From: Larix sibirica
Lineage: Eukaryota > Streptophyta > Pinopsida > Pinales > Pinaceae
Reading direction: 5' to 3'
Assembly (NCBI GenBank): GCA_004151065.3
Contig: NWUY0300001614.1
Span: 1 to 14,458 of the forward strand
DNA: 14,458 nucleotides
How positions within the stretch are numbered: the stretch's first letter is position 1; the number at the start of each line of letters is the position of its first letter. Under the pieces are notes generated by a model. The model worked only from the letters and a program-made list of their open reading frames with translations, had not been told where the DNA came from and did not search any database. This document shows positions 1 to 8,247 of the stretch, piece after piece. Both the position numbers and the translations under genes were made by a program.

Positions 1-885
1 TTCTGTTTTTCCAGAATGTCATTGCAACTAACGTGTCATAATTGGGTATCATTACCTTGCACCGGCCCAATAGTTATTATGACAATTAGATTCCAGATAA
101 TAAAATAGGAATTTCCACATTATACTTATCTTCCGAGTTTTTAATGTAGTAGTCCATATCTTTATTATGGCTCACTTTCATTTCCATATCTCAAACATAT
201 ATTTTTGTAATTATATTATCCTAATAGAGATTTCATGTAATCAAGAAAAACATAACTACTTATGCATACCATTTTTTTACCGCCACATCCACAATATTCC
301 ATAAAAATATCTCAAAATTATGGTCATCCCAATAATTCCAGCACTTCAACTGTTAACGTATTAACTACAATGAAACAATGGCACAAGCATGTAGATACAC
401 CATGCATTCAAACATATGTGCCAACATATATGTGTGCATAACTACAACATCTACATAATTGATTTATGCACATCCACTCATTCAATCCTTTCATTAATTC
501 AAGTCTACATTAGTCCCATCATGCATTCAACCATGATGAGTTTGAAGGTTTAGCAAACATCTCAACACATCATCTAAATACATTATCCATGCAATTATCC
601 ATGATTATGGATTCTTTTGTGATACCCACAAATCCCAATACATCTATTTGACATAGTTGAAAGTTATTTGTAGAACAAAGGTCTATGAACTATGTCCTTT
701 CCTTTACAAATAATGGATATATCAATTTCAAATATAATTTGAATATTTTCCGAATAGTCCAGGATTGCTTTCCGAAGACAAATAATAAATTCCATTCATT
801 TTGTTTCACCAATTAATCTCATAATTTTCATTTAAAATGATACTTACAAATGTTAGTCATCGGCATATGAATAATGCATACCAAA
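1..885. other. AT-rich intergenic DNA, nothing recognisable
   Basis: Both strands are interrupted by frequent stops in all frames. I see no retrotransposon protein motif, no tRNA-like boxes and no clear tandem or inverted repeat. A run of similar CATTCA and ACAT words between about 400 and 600 looks like ordinary low-complexity sequence. Most likely it is decayed intergenic DNA. Confidence 0.6.
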
Positions 886-1278
886 TTACTTATCTATTAC
901 AACTTGAAATTGGGGAGCTAGCTCCAGGGGCATGCTTTTCATCCCAATCATTGGAACTGCTCGTGCAAGAGACACCCCCATGTTGAGCAATGAAACAAAA
1001 ATGGTGAATTTACTCGCTATGACTTTGGTTTTCGTCACTCAACACATTCCCCAATTATTACAGTAAGAGAATACCACTTCAATCCATTTCTTTTACATCA
1101 ATTCCATTCACCAACCTCTCCTTATCCTTAGCCCATCCCAACACAATGAATGGTATCCCCTTCATTGCTAATAGTACCTTAGGCTCTCTCACTTCCTTCA
1201 AGTGCTCTAATGCAGGTCGACTAGGAAATCTATATTGTTGGGAAATTACAAGGAATATCAATTGTACAATATTTCCTA
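886..1278 (-). pseudogene. Two protein-like frames of unknown family, probably a decayed coding fragment
   Basis: On the minus strand one frame is open from about 1278 down to 1079. It includes the stretches RPALEHLKEVREPKVLLAMK and GIPFIVLGWAKDKERLVNG. After a short gap a different frame is open from 1038 down to 886 and includes FVSLLNMGVSLARAVPMIGM and a MPLELAPQFQVV segment. Both have mixed charged and hydrophobic composition, unlike the Asn/Ile/Lys/Tyr-rich translations of nearby AT-rich DNA. That suggests one old reading frame broken by a frameshift and stops. I do not recognise the family. There is no convincing start codon and no splice evidence. It could equally be an exon-like chance frame. 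Confidence 0.25.
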
Positions 1279-3149
1279 GTTATCTCAACATATGCCCATG
1301 AACATTGTCATGGATTCCACATAATATCATGGTTGCAAACTATATCAATATACCCATCTTTTCAAAATTTCACTCTCAACAACAACGTTACCATATCTAA
1401 TAGCTCAACCATGAGAAAATGAATGCTTTTTCCTCAAAGGATACCTTCCCCAAAATTGCATGACGAATATATGCCCACCCACAAGCTTGGGAAATTAACA
1501 CATAAAACCCATAAAAAAATAGGAAGGGTTGAGATAAGGAAACTCAGCTACAACAACAAAGTATTATTTGTTTGACCACCATACTTCCCCACTCATTGTT
1601 TCATTGCCCCCTTAGTGCTCCAAGGGAGTTATTACCCAAGTGTACTTTTTTATGTTGCTGTTATTAATTCCAATTTAACAAAATAGTATTTCACTTAGGT
1701 CACATACCACATACTTAAACAATATCTCCATATGCTTGTAGGGGGTATCAAATTCCATAGCTCAACTATAACACAATGAGCCTTCTACAACTATAATATG
1801 GCAAGAGAAAGATTCAAGTCTACACATAGTGAAGCATTACCAATAGTGAGATTAATAATAATTGAAATATCAAATTCATTTGTTTTCGTCTTAGAAACAT
1901 GTATCCAATAAACACTTGTTTAACCCAAAACTATAATATTTGTCAAAAGTATATCATCAAAATGCATGATCGAGTTGCCATCAAAATTGAGTTAATGATT
2001 CATACAACCCTCAATTGACACTCTATTGTTTTGTTACTTCTTCTATCCTATCACAAGTATCCTCCTCATATGCCATAACCTTTATTGTGTCTAAAACTCT
2101 TCTAATAAGTTTGATTGTGCAACTATCCTCTCTCGAAGGACATGTAAAGCAACTAAACAAGAAAATCAAGATAGTGACCATCACCTACCTTAAAATTTTA
2201 GATATAACATGCTAACATTTTTCAACAACAAGGTAGAAGGTTTTGTATTCAAATATGATATAACTTATAATAACAAACCTGTGCCAATGATTAGTTCAAT
2301 TAGTTGAATCATTTACCGAAGGCATCTTGTCAATGGGGAGGATATAGGTCCTCAAATGCAGTTAAGTATTTTGTATTACCAATTATTATTCCCACTAGTT
2401 TTTGAACCACCCACCTATTGGATATCATAGATAAGAGGTGGAAATCCCATCAAGTTTTCTTTAAAAAAGATAATTATAATAACAATCCATTTAAAGCTTC
2501 GAAATCAATTTTAATGGCTATATCAAAAGATAATAAGACAATAGAAAGAAAATATAATCCCAATGCACCAATAAACACAAAGTGCAACCAATAAACTATA
2601 TATGCATTTGAATACAACAATAAAATATCATACAATCTGAAATATAAAATATAACAGTGCCTAGTATCACAAACAACATGCAAGCTTGGAATTAGCCAAA
2701 GTGTAAGAAAGACACGAAGGATACCACTACTCATCAAAATTATTAAATTTAAAAGCTAAGTCTATGTATTTTATATGTAGTCATGATTTATATATATTTT
2801 TTTATATGCACTTTACAAATATTCTACTACTAGAGTAAACCTAGAATATATGTATATTGTCATTTAAGCAAAAAAGAGAGAACAAATCAGAAGAAGCCAA
2901 AGGTCTAAAATTTAAGTGAAATAAAGAACACAACATCTTAATGCATGCCAAAGGTTCAATAGATTATAATCTTATTTATAATAAAATGAAAGGAAGTCAT
3001 GAATCAAAATTTAAATGCATGAAGAATGTATCGAAGTTAGGATATACTAAATAAAATTGCACTCAAAACCAAGGTGAATAACATAATTCTACCTAGACAA
3101 CCATATCTAAACAAAATTGTAGAACTTATTAAAGCAATATGAAAACAAA
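1279..3149. other. AT-rich intergenic DNA, nothing recognisable
   Basis: Two frames exceed 60 codons (2015-2215 plus and 2474-2737 minus). Their products are rich in Ile, Leu, Tyr and Ser with no known motif, as expected from translated AT-rich DNA. I found no RNA gene, no tRNA-like boxes and no long repeat here. Confidence 0.55.
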
Positions 3150-3394
3150 GATTAATTGTGAATGTTGTTTTTTTTTTGTACTAGGGGAATCAACAACTAG
3201 GGTCGAGCTCATACTCGTGTGACACGGGGTAGATTATGGTCTGCTACCTCTATACCCCAAGCATACGAAAATTTCCTAGCATGCAACAGAAAGGGATAGG
3301 TCAAAGCTTGAACCCATGATGTCACAAGGAGTGCCCTAAAAATACACCCTATTTCCAAGTGGTTTACATCCTAGGTACGATTAACTATAAATGT
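3150..3394 (-). mobile_element. tRNA-derived SINE with poly(A) tail and target-site duplication
   Basis: The element body is about 3166-3378, read on the minus strand. Its 3' end is a run of ten A (ten T at 3168-3177 on the plus strand). The B-box-like GGTTCAAGCTT lies at 3314-3304, within CATGGGTTCAAGC, a context typical of plant SINE heads. A poorer A-box-like TAAACCACTTGG lies 52 bases upstream (3366-3355). The flanks are GATTAATTGTGAATGT (3150-3165) and GATTAACTATAAATGT (3379-3394). These match at 13 of 16 positions, and all three differences are transitions, as expected of an aged, methylated target-site duplication. It has no coding capacity and would need LINE machinery in trans. The family name is unknown to me. 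Confidence 0.7.
3168..3177 (-). other. Poly(A) tail of the SINE
   Basis: Ten consecutive T on the plus strand, read as A10 on the element's strand, lie two bases inside the left target-site duplication. This is where a tail copied by target-primed reverse transcription would lie. Confidence 0.7.
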
Positions 3395-4288
3395 ATTAAC
3401 TTTCAATTTAGAAAAAAACTAAGCAATGCATATGGATTCATTAAATCATTTGCAAAGGAAATACGAAAGTGATATAGAAATATATGAGAGATGGAATTAT
3501 ATGCACATAATTATTTAGTGTTTAAAGCTTGCATTTGAAACATAGTAGGAGCAACCCATGGATGTACTCATCAATATTACTAGTCCTTGCCTTTAGGCTT
3601 GTAAGGACTATTAATCAACTTGTCATTTTTTCAATAAAATCGCACACAACTTGAAACATTTATTTCTCATATAACCTAAAGTTTTAAACTGGTTTTGGAG
3701 AGTACACTTTATTTTGACCAACCATAAACATGAAACTGTCATCTCATCAAATCAGAAACTTTGAGGTCTTATTTGGATTCATATAGAGGCAAGGGGTAGT
3801 TTTTTTTTTCAAAATTATAATACTTGAAATATGTTTTCAAACTTACATATGGTTTACCCCTTTTGCAATTATGATACCATTTTTGTTAGCATTAGTTCCT
3901 GACATTAAATGTTTAGCATTCACTGTGTGTGATTTTCCAAGTTCATTTAATGTTCAATACATGTGATAGTTCGAGTTATATGCATCATTGCATGCAGTGC
4001 ACATGCCACTATGTCTCTTACTTTCGTATACACTACATTAGCTTGTCTTGGCACGATTTGTGATTGACATGATTTAGGTATGTAGGCTCTGGTTCTAGGC
4101 ATCGATCTTGAAATCCATAATAATTTGCTCACTTAAGCAAGTCTAGATCTAGTTATCTAAAGACAAAATCTTGCTTACAAAGGTAAGAATATCGATCTCA
4201 AACATTAGAGTAAGTTTTTGAATCTATTAAATACTTGTGCTAGTTATGGTGTTGGATCAACTTAATCGTGAGAATGTAGACATTCTAC
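3395..4288. other. AT-rich intergenic DNA with one small hairpin
   Basis: No coding motif is visible. The 61-codon minus-strand frame at 3947-4132 has no family signature. The only structured site seen is the short hairpin at 3581-3610. Confidence 0.5.
3581..3610. repeat. Short inverted repeat (two-tier hairpin)
   Basis: TAGTCCTT (3581-3588) is exactly complementary to AAGGACTA (3603-3610). Inside it, GCCT (3589-3592) pairs with AGGC (3595-3598). No T-run of terminator type follows and no gene is adjacent, so this is a structural note without an assigned role. Confidence 0.5.
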
Positions 4289-4440
4289 TGAATCAACTCG
4301 ATGTATATGTGCTTCATCAACATGTTTGAAATCACTACTACTAGTTATGTAGTCTAGAACTTATGAATCAACTCGATGTATATGTGCTTCATCGACATGT
4401 TTGAAACCACTACTACTAGTTATGTAGTCTAGAACTTATG
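4289..4440. repeat. 75-bp tandem duplication, two copies
   Basis: The unit beginning AATCAACTCGATGTATATG occurs at 4291-4365 and again at 4366-4440, head to tail with a period of exactly 75 bp. I count two differences (CATCAACATG/CATCGACATG and GAAATCACT/GAAACCACT), both transitions, so the duplication is relatively young. Each unit contains CTACTACTAGTTATGTAGTC. No open frame spans it. Confidence 0.9.
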
Positions 4441-5106
4441 GAAAGGTTCTTGCTTTTTCTATTCGGTCAATAAGGTAATCTAACCCTGTTGCTTATGATA
4501 ATGATTTTAGATCTACCGAAGCTATAAGATATGTTCCCATTTATGATGCCTTGTGCCCTAGCTACTTTAGGATTTCCTTATGGAACTAGTTAAACCGTTG
4601 GTTCTTCGACTAGATATACAATTGGATATGCTCTTCATCGTTAATTGCATCTGAAATCAAATTCTTAACCAAATAATTGTAGCAATGATTATATGATAAA
4701 ATGAAAAGAATATGCTCCCTATGTGAAAGCAAGATCCTTGTAGCACTATTGGACATGTAAAACAACCACACAATAGCTCGAAACAAAGCATAGTCAAATT
4801 AATTTTATATACTAATGAAGAGGAAGAGAATAAAACATAGACATCAATACATCACAATTTTTTTGTGATAAGAACCTAAAAGCATTGAAGGTAGAGGAGG
4901 ACTTGCTTTGCTACTGAATGAGAAACTTCAGGAGAAAATAGTAGGGTCGGGGTGGGGAATCAATTCTCGGTAGAGACTCAATACAGGGAAGGATCAATGG
5001 CTTTTACGGTTGAATTGACAAGGAAATCGAGTTATACAAAACTGCATCCCAACCAGTGGCTAGGGAAGTTATTATTTTGGAATTGATTTGGCTGCCCATT
5101 GCACTT
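4441..5106. other. Intergenic DNA with a weak LINE-like frame and a hairpin
   Basis: The frame 4872-4973 (plus) reads EGRGGLALLLNEKLQEKIVG and then GSGWGINSR before a stop. The GRGGLALL core resembles the Gly-Gly-(L/V)-A-(L/I)-L strand in plant L1-type endonucleases. The downstream frame does not continue into other recognisable endonuclease motifs, so I make no firm assignment. A separate perfect hairpin, ATCACAA at 4851-4857 with TTGTGAT at 4863-4869 and a five-T loop, precedes it. Confidence 0.3.
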
Positions 5107-5214
5107 ATAAAAGTTCCATTTTAGTTTTGTTCTACAATACCTTACAATTTTAAATTTTTTATAGAAGTTCCATTTTAGTTTTGTTCTACAATGCCTTACT
5201 ATTTTAAATTTTAT
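5107..5214. repeat. 54-bp tandem duplication, two copies
   Basis: AAGTTCCATTTTAGTTTTGT at 5111 recurs at 5165. The copies 5107-5160 and 5161-5214 are adjacent with a period of 54 bp. I count about four differences across the unit. The sequence is T-rich and non-coding on inspection. Confidence 0.85.
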
Positions 5215-5522
5215 TGTGAAAATGGTAGGTTACCAGCCTTGCATAATGAGTTGGTCTTGGTCTTTCTAGTATAATTGCAATGTTTATTAAAATTTGAATT
5301 TATATGTCAGTATACTTATTAAAACACATAGACTATTTGATAAGATAAAGACTATGTATAAACCACAATCATACACTCACTACACTTCTAAAAAAATAGT
5401 AAATATAAAAGGACAAAAAATATATAGGAGGTTACCTTGAGTAGTTGTGTGCTTTTTACTTTTGCATGCACTACAATACCAGACACTCCCTCCACAAATG
5501 GATTTGGATGTATGATCAAAAC
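5215..5522. other. Unassigned AT-rich DNA
   Basis: I see no motif, repeat or open frame of note here. Confidence 0.5.
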
Positions 5523-5592
5523 AGGAAAACCTACTACGTATAGTGATCAGACTTATTAGGAAAACCTACAACGTATAGTGATCAGATTTAGT
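5523..5592. repeat. 35-bp tandem duplication, two copies
   Basis: AGGAAAACCTAC(T/A)ACGTATAG starts at 5523 and again at 5558, a period of 35 bp with about three differences in 35. Each copy holds ACGTATAGTGATCAGA, which contains the palindrome TGATCA. Confidence 0.85.
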
Positions 5593-5795
5593 ACCACGTC
5601 CCATCCATTCTTCTGATGGAAGAAAAGAAACCGACTCTAGCCAAAACATAGCCCACTTGTTATTTACTATTTGACAATTGGAAGGCCATGCACATATTAC
5701 TCATGCAACTAATATATGAGGAATGAGTTCCAAGGGTTTCAACCACTTGCTTGAAAAAAAAACTATGAAGTTATTATTCTTCTCTTCCTCTTATG

Positions 5796-5997
5796 TAATT
5801 AGAAGTTACTTATCTAGTAGGGAGGCTAGTTATAGAGAATATACAAGCCATTACTTTACAGCCTTATACCACCCATATCCTTGGGTGGGGATTCCTCAAT
5901 AACTCGAACCCACTTGCATTTCAAAGTTTCTCTTTAATTGGATTCTGAGGCATTCATTTGATCACGGGCCAAGGATAGTGGGTAATAGTAACTACTT
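5796..5997 (-). mobile_element. Probable older tRNA-derived SINE
   Basis: Read on the minus strand, a head with TTGGCCCGTGATCAAATG (A-box-like, 5972 downward) is followed 61 bases on by GTGGGTTCGAGTT (B-box-like GGTTCGAGTT at 5910-5901). Further on come CCCCACCCAAGGATATGGG and GGTATAAGGCTG, words typical of plant tRNA-SINE bodies. Possible target-site duplications are TAATTAGAAGTTACTT (5796-5811) and TAATAGTAACTACTT (5983-5997), which align at about 12 positions with one gap. The body would be 5812-5982. There is no clear poly(A) tail, so the 3' end is uncertain. The two boxes are better evidence than the flanks. Confidence 0.5.
5869..5888. repeat. Hairpin inside the SINE body
   Basis: CCACCCA (5869-5875) and TGGGTGG (5882-5888) form a perfect 7-bp stem around the loop TATCCT. 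It lies in the body of the minus-strand SINE and may be a folded part of its RNA. Confidence 0.5.
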
Positions 5998-6322
5998 GGG
6001 AGGGGTGCCAGACTTATTTTGACACACTCTTACCATACAAACATATTTTAAACCAGCATCAACTAAGGCCTACAAGCTAATCATAACACTAGGATGGAAA
6101 AGAATCCATCTAAGGAGAGTGGGCCACTCGTCATTCTATGAGCAACTGGTTAGGGTTCCCATTCTCATGTTTGTTATGGTGATTGCAAATAACACTATTA
6201 TCACACTCAAACTAAACTTGTATTTTCAGTAGTTTTGTCACTCAAGTTATATAGTTAAAGAAGAGTGCTAACATTGTGAAATATACTATCTTTTACACAA
6301 CTCTTCGTGTTCCCTTTTATAA
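5998..6322. other. Unassigned DNA upstream of the integrase remnant
   Basis: An intact Ty3/gypsy element would carry the integrase catalytic core here. I cannot read its DDE motifs or the reverse transcriptase motifs in any frame. The element is either truncated at about 6320 or too decayed upstream to see by eye. Confidence 0.4.
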
Positions 6323-6881
6323 TCAACAAACAAAATTTTGATTAATATGAATGTATTTACCAAAATATGCAGAGTAGATACAAAAGATTGGGCTTTAAAG
6401 CTTGATTTTGTGCTATGGGCATAATGCACTACATTAAGGAATACTATAGGATATACACCTTGGGAGTTGATGTATGGACAATAAGCCATTTTACCTATAG
6501 AATTCATGGTATTCATATTAATAATAATAATGGATAATATAATGGAGGATTCAGACAATTTAAAAGAGAGCTTATATTTGTTGGAGCAATTAAATTCAAA
6601 ATAATTCCATGCACAATGGAACATAGAAACAGAAGAGAACAATAAATAGAATAAAAGTTAATATGAAACTACAACCTAAAGTATTTGAACCTAGTGATTT
6701 AGTCTTTAAATATAATGGAAAAATATTTTAGAAGCATGTCAAACTTAAGTTACAATGGCTTGGACCATATCAAGGAGCAAAGATGAATGTTAATAGATAG
6801 ATTACTTTGGAAACATTGGAGGGAGAAAAATCACAATATCCTATGAATGGATATAAATTCAAGAAGTACCATTTGCAATAA
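6323..6881 (+). pseudogene. Ty3/gypsy retrotransposon integrase, C-terminal remnant
   Basis: In intact elements integrase inserts the retrotransposon cDNA into the host chromosome. Here the first frame (6323-6646) starts at STNKILIN, the usual (Q)xESTNK region after the catalytic core. It continues through TKIC, KDWALKLDFVLWA and TLRNTIGYTPWELMYGQ, then AILPIEF, a hallmark of plant gypsy integrases. In-frame stops fall after LWA, after MYGQ and after LNSK. The frame then shifts between about 6600 and 6660. The second frame (to 6881) shows FEPSDLVFKYNGK, LKLQWLGPYQGAK (the GPY/F motif) and TLETLEGE with MNGYKFKKYHL, the standard C-terminal end. It has two more internal stops. The missing catalytic core and at least five stops make it non-functional. 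Confidence 0.88.
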
Positions 6882-6926
6882 GGTTTAAATCCACAAATCA
6901 TTCTATAGGGGAATGGAAAAAATTGA
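6882..6926 (+). mobile_element. Gypsy tail carrying the left SINE target-site copy
   Basis: This is the short stretch after the integrase stop. It ends in GGGGAATGGAAAAAATTGA (6908-6926), the left copy of the duplicated SINE target. Purine-rich AGGGGAATGG is the sort of sequence found near a gypsy polypurine tract, but the tract cannot be defined without the LTR. Confidence 0.5.
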
Positions 6927-7126
6927 ATCTCGATGGGTTAGCTCAAGTGGTTGAGTGTTGTAAAAACCAAATGGGTCCAATCATGAGGAGGCTATGCATA
7001 TAAAGGGCCTCACTCTATGTTCCCACAAGTTAGGTTTCCTAATCATTGCAATACGATGGTTTACCTTGGGTACCATCCTCGAAATGAGGGGAAGTGCCTA
7101 AAAAGGGGGGAATGGACAAAAATTGA
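6908..7126 (+). mobile_element. tRNA-derived SINE nested in the gypsy tail, with target-site duplication
   Basis: The element body is 6927-7106 on the plus strand. It opens with GATGGGTTAGCTCAAGTGGT. TAGCTCAAGTGG (6939-6950) is an excellent RNA polymerase III A box, and GGTCCAATCAT (6974-6984) is a degraded B box 35 bases on, the spacing of a tRNA. The body ends in CCTAAAAAGG. The flanks are GGGGAATGGAAAAAATTGA (6908-6926) and GGGGAATGGACAAAAATTGA (7107-7126), identical apart from one inserted C. This near-perfect 19/20-nt duplication is younger in appearance than those of the other SINEs in the window. The element inserted just past the integrase stop, so it postdates the gypsy element. Confidence 0.8.
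6939..6984 (+). promoter_or_regulatory. Internal Pol III promoter (A box and B box) of the SINE
   Basis: A box TAGCTCAAGTGG (6939-6950) matches the TRGYNNARNGG form. B box GGTCCAATCAT (6974-6984) departs from GGTTCRANNCC at the fourth and last two positions, so transcription would probably be weak or lost. Confidence 0.65.
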
Positions 7127-7165
7127 TAAATACCCTGTAGAAGTAAACTATTCTTACAAAGGTTT

Positions 7166-7341
7166 AACTTATAACATAACATATGTAAGAACATAAGTCT
7201 ATTGGTAAGATGCATGTAAAGAAGGGGTAAGATGAGGATTATTCCATGATATAAACTTATAACTTAACATATGTAAGAAGATAAGTCTATTGGTAAGATG
7301 CATGAAGAGAAGGGGTAAGATGAGGATTATTCCATGATATT
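7166..7341. repeat. 88-bp tandem duplication, two copies
   Basis: AACTTATAAC(A/T)TAACATATG begins at 7166 and again at 7254, a period of 88 bp. I count four or five differences across the unit, about 95% identity. Both copies carry AAGTCTATTGGTAAGATGCA and GAGGATTATTCCATGATAT. It lies downstream of the gypsy remnant and could be inside a decayed 3' LTR, which cannot be confirmed because no second LTR is in the window. Confidence 0.88.
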
Positions 7342-7780
7342 ATTAGAACTGATCCCAAAAGGATGGTGAAAGGTTATATCATTGTTATTTTTAGAATTTA
7401 AAAACCTATATGAATGTGCTACTTAATAGAACAAATGAAATTTATGATTAAGATATATTTAGCAATTAATCATAAAGATATATGGGATATACATTGAAAT
7501 AGAAATGGTTAGTTTCATAGAAAAGAGCTTGTTTAACGAAACAAAGAAGATTTCAAAAAGCAATACACTACTTGAATTGTTATTTGTTACTGAAGATCAG
7601 AAACAAGAAAGAGAACAAAGAAAATTAATATGATTAACCTCATTCCTTTGAAGCAAGACCTAAAATCGATAAGTTCATAGAATCACTTATAAGGACATGT
7701 ATTATGCTCCATTTATTATATGATGTACTATTGATAGCTTTTTTCTCAAATTTGTACATTTTATTATGCTTCACCTTTTT
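7342..7780. other. Unassigned AT-rich DNA
   Basis: A-rich stretches on the plus strand give way to T-rich ones near 7740-7785. I see no motif or repeat. It may belong to the decayed 3' end of the gypsy element. Confidence 0.4.
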
Positions 7781-7781
7781 T

Positions 7782-8000
7782 TATTAGAACTTTGACATCC
7801 TAGTTAGCTAGGCAAGATAATAACTAGGTATAAGCACTAATGACAAGGTATAAGCACTAAGTAGAAATACTAGACAATATAAGCACTAGGCTAAGATAAA
7901 AGCACTAGGTTGGTCTAATAAGTATTTGGTATAAACACCATGCAAATATAAGTACTAAGTCTAGTTCTTCTTCTCTTGTATCATTGGCATCATCAACCGG
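7782..8000 (+). mobile_element. Possible LTR end with primer-binding-site-like sequence
   Basis: TATTAGAACTTTGACATCC (from 7782) resembles the TGTTAG... start of many plant LTRs. About 200 bases later CTTGTATCA is followed directly by TTGGCATCATCAACCGG (7984-8000). Plant elements primed by initiator methionine tRNA have TGGTATCAGAGC at that place, and TGGCATCA matches 7 of its first 8 bases before diverging. I see no matching second LTR and no adjacent gag or pol motif, so this is a weak structural suggestion. The serine-rich frame running through the junction is a competing explanation. Confidence 0.25.
7826..7959 (+). repeat. Interspersed array of a GGTATAAGCACTA motif
   Basis: Six related words lie within 134 bases: AGGTATAAGCACTAA at 7826 and 7846, AATATAAGCACTAGG at 7876, GATAAAAGCACTAGG at 7895, TGGTATAAACACCA at 7927 and AATATAAGTACTAAG at 7944. 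Spacings of about 20, 30, 19, 32 and 17 bases are irregular, so it is not a simple tandem repeat. It may be an iterated site in an LTR or promoter, or a very decayed minisatellite. Confidence 0.65.
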
Positions 8001-8247
8001 ATCTGGATCTAAAACTTCGGTCTATATAATCACAAGCAGTATTGCTACCGCTGCATTAGCAACTTGCATTGGCGATATGGGTTAGTTTCTGGAGTTGGGA
8101 ACCTTTCTCTTTGTTTGTCAGCTATCAAACATAATGAAAAAGAAGTGTGGAAGCACATCATTATTAGCTGATAGCCCTTGCGCATATGGCAAAAAAAACA
8201 AGAAAAATACTTTGAAGCCTCGAGTTTGGTTTGTAAGAACGACTTGA
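7909..8247 (+). pseudogene. Decayed open frame of unknown family
   Basis: One frame stays open from 7909 to a TAG at 8083 and, in the same frame, on to a TGA at 8245. The first part is serine-rich (KSSSSSLVSLASSTGSGSKT, then ITSSIATAALATCIGDMG). The second contains NIMKKKCGSTSLLADSPCAY and KNTLKPRVWFVRTT. Composition is more protein-like than the surroundings. The stops could be former TGG codons (TAG, TGA), as expected of C-to-T decay. There is no clear start codon and no motif I can name. Two minus-strand frames over the same bases (8045-8284, 8118-8405) look like shadows. Confidence 0.25.

Noticed and set aside
1236-1290. TGTTG...CAACA imperfect inverted repeat as a mobile element
   Set aside because: Pairing is only about three quarters over the arms, the element would be 55 bp long, and no target duplication flanks it.
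2015-2737. Open frames at 2015-2215 (plus) and 2474-2737 (minus) as small membrane proteins
   Set aside because: They are hydrophobic only because the DNA is AT-rich. There is no motif, no conserved start context and no neighbouring gene to support them.
3947-4132. 61-codon minus-strand frame as a gene
   Set aside because: No family signature is visible, and a frame this short is common by chance.
6286-6642. 118-codon minus-strand frame
   Set aside because: It lies antisense to the clearly recognisable gypsy integrase on the plus strand and has no motif of its own.
6939-6984. A functional tRNA gene
   Set aside because: Only the A box is good. The sequence cannot fold into acceptor and anticodon arms with an anticodon loop that I can see, and it is bounded by a target-site duplication, so it is a SINE head.
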